Assembly: GCA_034670405.1 (NCBI GenBank)
Contig: JAXDDX010000056.1
Coordinates: 1,674,501 to 1,738,500 of the forward strand
From: Hoplostethus atlanticus
Lineage: Eukaryota > Chordata > Actinopteri > Trachichthyiformes > Trachichthyidae
Reading direction: 5' to 3'
DNA length: 64,000 bases
The position numbers were made by a program, and so were the translations under genes. Below are positions 60,843-64,000 of the stretch, one piece after another (the first letter of the stretch is position 1; the number at the start of each line of letters is the position of its first letter). The notes beneath the pieces were generated by a model. The model was not told the origin of the DNA. It saw only the letters and a list, made by a program, of their open reading frames with translations, and did no database searches.

Positions 60843-63465
60843 TTGTGTTGATGGGTGGAAAAGGGTGTGGAGGCAGGGGAGAGTGAGACGTGTGGGGAAA
60901 AGGATGAGGGCGCGAGAGGAAGCGAGGAAGGGGAAGAAAAAATGGTGATGGTGAAGGAAAGGAGGAAGAAAAGAGGAACGTGAGGGAGGGATGAGGAGAG
61001 TGAAGATAGATGAAGAGAAAGGGGGGGTATAGGAAGAAAAGAAAGGAGCAGCAGGTAAAGAGAGAGTGATCAAAGAACGTTAAGGTATGTTTACATGCAG
61101 GCTACAGCTGGATTATCTGAAACGTAGTCGGTGAGTTTCACTGGATTAACTGTTCGTATCAATGAGAAAATCACTTTGAAGTTTCAAGTTTGGTTGAATT
61201 ATTTCAGCTACAAGTGATTAGTCATAGATTGGGACCTGTATGGAAATGTAGTCACAGAGAAATTGAATCTTCCTCCCCATTCTCCTCATTACACTTTGTT
61301 TTATCTCGTTTGCCATAAAGCCGCGAAACATTCCCAAAATCCATTTTGATCCCGACATAAAAACCATAGGAGACGCCCCAGGTGATACACGCAAACACCC
61401 ACTCCATCTCCTGACACCTACTCGGCAATAGGGAGCGCGTGGGAGTTTTAACACGTTTCTCGGGCGGAAGAACCATCGGGAGATTGGAGAAATGTGCCAC
61501 TGTTTAAAAGAGCAGCTATTCCTACTAACATTTTATTGATACCCGCCCAGCCTTTAACACCCCTGCTTAGCGAGGAGGGGGGGGACGTTTTTTCGGGGAG
61601 GGTTTTATGTCTCGTTACAGTGATGGAAGTGACTCATCACGCCGGTGTGAGAAGGGTAAATGACTGCCGGTTGACTTCTGATCTCCTATTCCAACTGTCA
61701 CTTCATCTGACAATTTTAAGAGGATCAAGCGGCATGGAGTCGGGTTGAGGACGTGGCCACGGCTGAGAGGAGCCCCGACAAAACTGAAACAACCCTGTGC
61801 CTCTGGATGCAGGCACATGCGCACGCAAAAACTCATGGCATTCGTTTGCACTCAAGCTGAGATGTCATCATTTATTCTTTAGAGAGTTTACAGTAGAGAG
61901 AGACGCCCAATCTCCTCGCACACAGATACACAAGCTCCCTAACACACACCTCCACCTGTGTGCTGAGTTGGACCCTCTCCTTCTCCTTGCGGTCCAGAGC
62001 CCTCTTCAGTTCCTCCATCTCGCTGAGGATTGAGGCCTTGCGTAGCTGAGCTCGCAGCTCTGCAACTTCTTTTTCCAGGTCTGAATGATCTATAAACATG
62101 TACACACACACGCGCGCACAATCAGATTGGTGTTTGAATAGATGCCTGACGGTGTTGACAAGAAAAAGAGAACAGAAAGTGACATGAAGTTGGAGGAGAT
62201 TGATGGATATGGGAGTGAGAGGAAGAAACAGTTTAAGCAAAAGCAAACAGGCCTACGTATCCATGAGGGTGAGGGGAACATGTGAGCAGATTCTTTTTTT
62301 AATTGTTTTTTTACACCTATTTAGACATTCATTGAATCATTGTTACCTTGTTAAGTTCACACCAACACACTGTTAATCAATTCACTTGGAGGCAGACTAA
62401 GTATGAGTTGCCGTGGTGAGAAGTTGGGTGAGATTTCTCCAAAACAAACGAGATCTACGGATCTGGTTAAAAAAAAAAAAAATACTCTTGGTGATTTGAT
62501 GACGCCTCCATCAAATCCTGTCACAATGATCATCAAATTGAAGGATCTAAATCTTAAACTCGGTGTTGGATCTTTTCCCACCATGAGAATCATCATTTTG
62601 TCATTTTCAAGCTTTTGAATGCCCTAAAGTCAATACCATTACAAAAAAAACAGTACTGAAGAGTACTGAAAGGTGTGATTTGTGATATCTTTCCCTAACC
62701 TCACCCCAATCGCCTCTTCTTCTCTTCTTCTCTTCTCTTTTTGTACTACAGCCCAAATCAATGCTCTGTCCTTTCTCCAAGACTCTCATCGTTTCACTGC
62801 CTCTGCCCTTGCTCCCCCTCCATCCCTCTCCCCTCCCCCCTCCCGCTACCAAGCTCTCACCCTTTCTCCCCTTCTGAAGGGTATTACGGCTTTTATCCAG
62901 GGGTTACCAACACATGTGTACTTTCTGAAGGTTTTCTTCAAAGAGGAATAAATACATAAGAATAAAAAAAACAAGTGTAAACAGAAAGATCACCAGCTAA
63001 CTCCCTGGTTACAAGAGGGCACAGCAACCAATAAACCCCCATTCGTGTCCCACCGCCTTCCCCTCGCCTCTCCCTCCCCCTCGCCGCATCCTAATCCTCT
63101 CTCCTCCTACCTCCCACTACTTTACCTCCATCCCCCTCTCCCAAAGCCCAGACCTAAATTCAGTACCTGGCCGTCGCCCTCCCCCCGCTCCTCCTCCTCC
63201 TCTCTCCTCCCTCTCAGTCTGCTGGGCAAGTGACTGAGCAGAGAGCTGAGAGATCTCCCTCTGGAAGTCCAGCCGAGCCCTCTGAAGCTCCATCTTCTCC
63301 TTCCCCGTCCTCAGCATCTCACCGCGCAGATCCTCCACCTAGGGGCGATGATCCACGTGAGGAGATAGAGAACGACAACCGCAGTCTGACTTTTGTCACA
63401 GTTTCATCGTAGTTTCCTTAAAAGCCACTGCAAAGCTTGTTTGTTTGGCTCATGGGGTTTATTGT

Positions 63466-63521
<56 letters not shown>

Positions 63522-63597
63522 CCTGTTGGAGCAGGGAGTCTCTGCTATCCTCTGACTGCTCCAGTAGCCTCCTAGCGCTCTCCAGCTCCTGCTCCAT
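41619..63597 (-). CDS. cep128: cep128 gene, C-terminal part (span of 17 exons)
   Basis: Cep128 is a coiled-coil protein of the mother-centriole subdistal appendage and cilium base that works with centriolin, Ndel1 and ninein in microtubule anchoring and ciliary TGF-beta/BMP signalling. The exons translate to about 778 residues of nearly continuous heptad-type helix. The last part has diagnostic blocks DPHRWLAETK, TKLRWLCEEVRER and ALDHLESVPEKP, close to human CEP128 (DPHRWLAESKTKL, ALDHLESVPEKL). Human CEP128 is about 1,090 residues, so roughly the first 300 lie right of the window. Gene order agrees: CEP128 is on the opposite strand downstream of NRXN3 in mammals. Sixteen borders are in consistent phase; the 58874/58294 junction is not. 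Relative to human, about 31 residues after EIQ (60690) are missing. Confidence 0.93.
41715..41792. repeat. (GA)39 microsatellite acting as polypyrimidine tract on minus
   Basis: 78 nt of uninterrupted GA on plus; as (CU)39 in the transcript it ends 7 nt before the cep128 exon q border. Confidence 0.98.
42625..42733 (-). CDS. cep128: cep128 exon p
   Basis: Acceptor TTGTCTCCCAG, 109 nt, phase 0 to 1, donor CACTGT|GTGAGT (strong). It reads DEKLDATSRSLRLAALSSSI then KGPGSFLSSSQRSDTL, a Ser-rich non-coiled tail segment comparable to the Ser-rich C-terminus of human CEP128. Confidence 0.85.
44216..44329 (-). CDS. cep128: cep128 exon o
   Basis: Acceptor ACTACTTCAG, 114 nt, phase 0/0, donor TATCGA|GTACGC (moderate). 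It reads ESQRQRELVQQRYARHKEIV then WDLQHQLDESKRRVQEYR. I do not recall this helix in the human isoform I know, so it may be a cassette or a fish-retained exon. Confidence 0.8.
44678..44755 (-). CDS. cep128: cep128 exon n
   Basis: Acceptor CATGGTCCCCAG, 78 nt, phase 0/0, donor CTGGAG|GTGGGT. It reads STRTALDHLESVPEKPCLME-NFKDLE, almost identical to human STQVALDHLESVPEKLSLLE-DFKDF. This is the strongest single match to CEP128. Confidence 0.97.
44780..44818. repeat. (CA)n microsatellite upstream of cep128 exon n acceptor
   Basis: About 19 CA units; (UG)n in the transcript, ending about 24 nt before the exon n acceptor. Confidence 0.97.
46118..46141 (-). CDS. cep128: cep128 exon m, 24-nt microexon
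   Basis: Acceptor TGTCCCAACAG, 24 nt, phase 0/0, donor GAGATG|GTAAGA. It reads DRILDLEM, aligning with human DRVIALET between SLQ and STQVALDHLE. Its size and both strong splice sites make it a true microexon and not a gap in the match. Confidence 0.88.
46551..46569. repeat. C19 homopolymer
   Basis: Nineteen consecutive C on plus, followed by T; it lies in the cep128 intron between exons m and n, next to CA/TG runs (46242-46285, 46427-46448). Confidence 0.95.
47419..47468 (-). CDS. cep128: cep128 exon l
   Basis: Acceptor TCTCCTTCCAG, 50 nt, phase 1 to 0, donor CTTCAG|GTGTGT. It reads E-LLKKSRRKEEEMRSLQ, matching human LLEETQRKDEEMGSLQ. Confidence 0.9.
47658..47692. mobile_element. Tc1-like terminal fragment
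   Basis: GGGTGCCTCAGACTTTTGCA followed by CAGTACTGTA is very close to the terminal inverted repeat of Tc1-like elements in fish (minus strand TACAGTACTGTGCAAAAGTC). The other end was not found, so this is a relic or a solo end. Confidence 0.55.
49032..49224 (-). CDS. cep128: cep128 exon k
   Basis: Acceptor GACCAATCAG, 193 nt, phase 0 to 1, donor AAGAAAG|GTAGCG. It reads TKLRWLCEEVRERDTRERRL, then RKQHQQTRDQLKALRQSRDS and EQAALLQRLDKQETLLHSLS-TEKK, close to human TKLQWLCEELKERENREKNL and ERQEQLLDEI. Confidence 0.95.
50610..50669 (-). CDS. cep128: cep128 exon j
   Basis: Acceptor TTTTTTAACAG, 60 nt, phase 0/0, donor ACGAAG|GTATGA. It reads AISQKPGLVKDPHRWLAETK. DPHRWLAE is a signature block of CEP128 (human DPHRWLAESK). 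Confidence 0.95.
50974..51330. repeat. TG and CA microsatellite cluster in a cep128 intron
   Basis: TG run at 50974-51003, CA run at 51129-51171 and CA runs at about 51291-51332, 0.3-0.7 kb upstream of exon j on the minus strand. Confidence 0.93.
52105..52263 (-). mobile_element. tRNA-headed SINE, nearly full copy
   Basis: On the minus strand: GGCGTCCTGGTAGCTCAGCT (A box TAGCTCAGCTGG), then a B box GGGTTTGAATCC, a middle part with TCCCATCTTTTCTGTCTCAC and a tail CTTTAAAAAAAACC. This order matches a SINE family common in percomorph fish. It sits in a cep128 intron in the sense orientation. The tRNA-like head is not a working tRNA: no clean acceptor-stem pairing continues beyond it. Confidence 0.75.
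54101..54268 (-). CDS. cep128: cep128 exon i
   Basis: Acceptor AACCTCCTCAG, 168 nt, phase 0/0, donor CTGCAG|GTAACT. It reads ARSGEERKRGSEAELVTLEE, then KVSRLEAEQEALLSSVGEEL and DTACRSLARDGEDKLQ; human LETEQESILGVIGKEIDAAC matches the LEAEQEALLSSVGEELDTAC block. Confidence 0.93.
54613..54787. repeat. Pure (CTT)58 tract, GAA in the cep128 transcript
   Basis: 175 nt of uninterrupted CTT on the plus strand, preceded by a short TCTATC repeat (54594-54612). It is in the cep128 intron between exons h and i, 345 nt upstream of exon i. Long Ser, Phe, Glu and Lys runs in open frames here are artefacts of the repeat. Confidence 0.99.
56352..56516 (-). CDS. cep128: cep128 exon h
   Basis: Acceptor CCTCTACTAG, 165 nt, phase 0/0, donor GACAAA|GTAAGC. 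It reads ADAASDKELCRALYIKLDRM, then KDECDKLAEQLSTKEEAHVL and LHRKYRLLKQEQDDK; human has LKSQCDRLTEELTQNE and LKYQCLKDQLEE here. Confidence 0.88.
57833..58294 (-). CDS. cep128: cep128 exon g (large coiled-coil exon)
   Basis: Acceptor CTAACCTTAG, 462 nt (154 codons), phase 0/0, donor GTCAAG|GTGAGC. It begins VREASAALGEEAQRQAVLQA and includes AQRLAEEESSRKELQ (human ANKLAEEERAKKAVL) and LQLEREVHQKELDNL (human LKLERDVHQRELKDL). An in-frame TAG overlaps the acceptor, so the exon cannot extend upstream. The acceptor is directly followed by GTAAGG. Confidence 0.9.
58466..58657. mobile_element. hAT-like foldback MITE
   Basis: A 192-bp near-palindrome. The ends CAGTGGTCCTCAAATCC and (reverse-complemented) CAGAGTTCCTCAAATCC begin with CAG, as in hAT elements. 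Inner arms GGGGTCCAGAGTACTGCTGG and CCAGCAGCACTCTGGACCCC pair almost perfectly. No clear 8-bp target duplication remains. It is in the short cep128 intron between exons f and g. Confidence 0.7.
58874..59063 (-). CDS. cep128: cep128 exon f (3' border uncertain)
   Basis: Acceptor CTCCCTGCAG then VTKEKESSQAQLKALSQQTE, AVRRELAEILGRLAQREEEL and HRKDVDLSENRQRHLSLEQE-IQ, matching human EKDELKTQLYAALQQIENLR and QEEELHSKE. The best donor, GGGAG|GTGAGG at 58873, leaves phase 1, which does not fit the next exon. See findings. Confidence 0.85.
59090..59118. repeat. (GA)n run upstream of cep128 exon f acceptor
   Basis: About 14 GA units; in the transcript the CU run lies some 25 nt before the exon f acceptor. 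Confidence 0.9.
60240..60425 (-). CDS. cep128: cep128 exon e
   Basis: Acceptor CATCCTCCCAG, 186 nt, phase 0/0, donor CACGCAG|GTCGGT. It reads SRGQVERRETEALLQESTRS, then REQLKTRAQEAVRQWRAKCR and RLQKDLEEAQAHAQLHTDKA-TQ; the AQEAVRQW block matches human AQESIRQW. The residues that precede this block in human CEP128 are partly absent. Confidence 0.9.
60690..60761 (-). CDS. cep128: cep128 exon d
   Basis: Acceptor TTATCCCAG, 72 nt, phase 0/0, donor ATCCAG|GTATAT. It reads ELSSDLARREEQQLRMLEQL-REIQ, matching human NLTRELENGEKQQLQMLDRL-KEIQ residue for residue in length. Confidence 0.92.
60805..60840. repeat. (GT)n microsatellite
   Basis: About 18 GT units, 44 nt upstream of cep128 exon d in the transcript sense (read as CA). 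Confidence 0.95.
61950..62080 (-). CDS. cep128: cep128 exon c
   Basis: Acceptor ATCATTCAG, 131 nt, phase 1 to 0, donor GTGGAG|GTGTGT. It reads D-LEKEVAELRAQLRKASILSE then MEELKRALDRKEKERVQLST-QVE, matching human DLEKQMSDLRVQL and KRCMERKDKEKAHLASQVE. Confidence 0.93.
63167..63338 (-). CDS. cep128: cep128 exon b
   Basis: Acceptor CCCCTAG, 172 nt, phase 0 to 1, donor GGCCAG|GTACTG. It reads VEDLRGEMLRTGKEKMELQR through SLAQQTEREER, then a Gly-rich break GGGGAGGGRRP before the helix resumes in exon c. Human has a different, charged break here (QGEDWRFRRG). Confidence 0.88.
63469..63519. repeat. (CA)n microsatellite just inside a cep128 donor
   Basis: About 25 CA units; in the transcript this is (UG)25, starting 3 nt after the GTA of the exon a donor. 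Confidence 0.97.
63523..63597 (-). CDS. cep128: cep128 exon a (first visible)
   Basis: On the minus strand the acceptor GCGCTCCTCAG precedes MEQELESARRLLEQSEDSRD-SLLQQ, and the donor CAACAG|GTAGTG leads into a (TG)n run. It is 75 nt, phase 0/0, matching human LEQELELSRRLLNQSEGSRE-TLLHQ. The first Met is internal, not a start. Confidence 0.9.
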
Positions 63598-63800
63598 CTG
63601 AGGAGCGCATCACAGAAATTATGTCAGGACGATCCATAATGCACCAGTGTTTTGGAAATCGGTCTGTTGGCAGCAGGAAGTCTGGTATGTATTTTTAGGT
63701 GCACGTCATCTAACCTGTATGAGGAATTTGCATTAACAGTATAATGCAATTTGTTTGCGATTGTTTCTCTTAAAAGGCCACCTGCTAAGATTTGAGTTGA

Positions 63801-63844
63801 GAAACAGTTATGAAACAGTTATGAAACAGTTATGAAACAGTTAT
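63801..63844. repeat. 11-bp tandem repeat, four perfect copies
   Basis: GAAACAGTTAT repeated four times without error, in the cep128 intron upstream of exon a. Confidence 0.97.
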
Positions 63845-64000
63845 GGAAGCGGCTGCATGCAATTTTCAGCTGAATAGTTTTGTGCTATATTAACTGGATT
63901 GGTAACAATTTAAATGCTAACTATTTCCGCTGCCAATTTCACAGTAGCAAAAAAAAAAAAAGAACCTTTTGGGGGCAGACTTTTAGTTCACGATAAATCG

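Larger units (their letters stand above)
58295..63522 (-). other. cep128: cep128 introns, exons g to a
   Basis: Short introns (0.18-1.2 kb) with purine/pyrimidine-rich stretches (56.76-56.95, 60.85-61.07 and 62.7-63.2 kb) and microsatellites. No extra exon is recognised, including in the 264-bp intron between exons e and d. Confidence 0.6.

Noticed and set aside
63481-63519. CRISPR-like direct repeats in CA/TG tracts
   Set aside because: Dinucleotide microsatellites in a vertebrate genome, with no spacers.

Overview
This window is vertebrate nuclear DNA, most likely from a ray-finned (teleost) fish. Coding information lies in short exons with GT/AG borders, separated by long introns rich in (CA)n, (CT)n and (GA)n microsatellites. 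There are tRNA-headed SINE copies and foldback MITE-like elements of kinds familiar from fish genomes, and no operon-like gene packing. Protein matches were made from memory of the families; no database search was run.

Left part (about 1-32 kb, + strand): the 3' end of a neurexin-3 gene (nrxn3; a or b copy not decided). Four constitutive or cassette coding segments have compatible phases: the 90-nt splice-site-4 (SS4) cassette (857-946), the exon for the end of the last LNS domain and the Thr-rich stalk (2744-3054), a 79-nt acidic Cys-loop stalk exon (18855-18933), and a terminal exon for the long stalk, transmembrane helix and cytoplasmic tail ending in the PDZ ligand EYYV (29126-30111). Between the last two lies a fifth segment (26854-26963) that reads as the SS5 alternative end of neurexin-3, a GPI-anchor-type hydrophobic C-terminus with its own stop. 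A second acceptor 50 nt upstream reads the same DNA in another frame and gives a hydrophilic, presumably soluble end. The terminal exon also holds internal phase-compatible splice signals. This region is the most interesting part of the window.

Middle part (about 32-41 kb): no convincing gene. In mammals DIO2 lies between NRXN3 and CEP128; I see no deiodinase-like sequence here.

Right part (about 41-64 kb, - strand): the C-terminal roughly 780 codons of cep128, a coiled-coil centriolar subdistal-appendage protein, in 17 exons including a 24-nt microexon. It is transcribed towards nrxn3, tail to tail, and its 5' part lies beyond the right edge. All junctions have matching phases except one (58874/58294), where the best donor and acceptor do not keep frame. 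Several cep128 splice sites abut microsatellites, including a pure 175-nt TTC tract (GAA in the transcript) and a (CT)39 tract that serves as the last polypyrimidine tract.

Relics: a Tx1/L1-like LINE ORF1 relic next to an endonuclease-like fragment (14.3-15.2 kb), a 0.66-kb foldback element (24.8-25.5 kb), a hAT-like foldback MITE (58.5 kb), two SINE copies, a Tc1-like terminal fragment, and many simple repeats.
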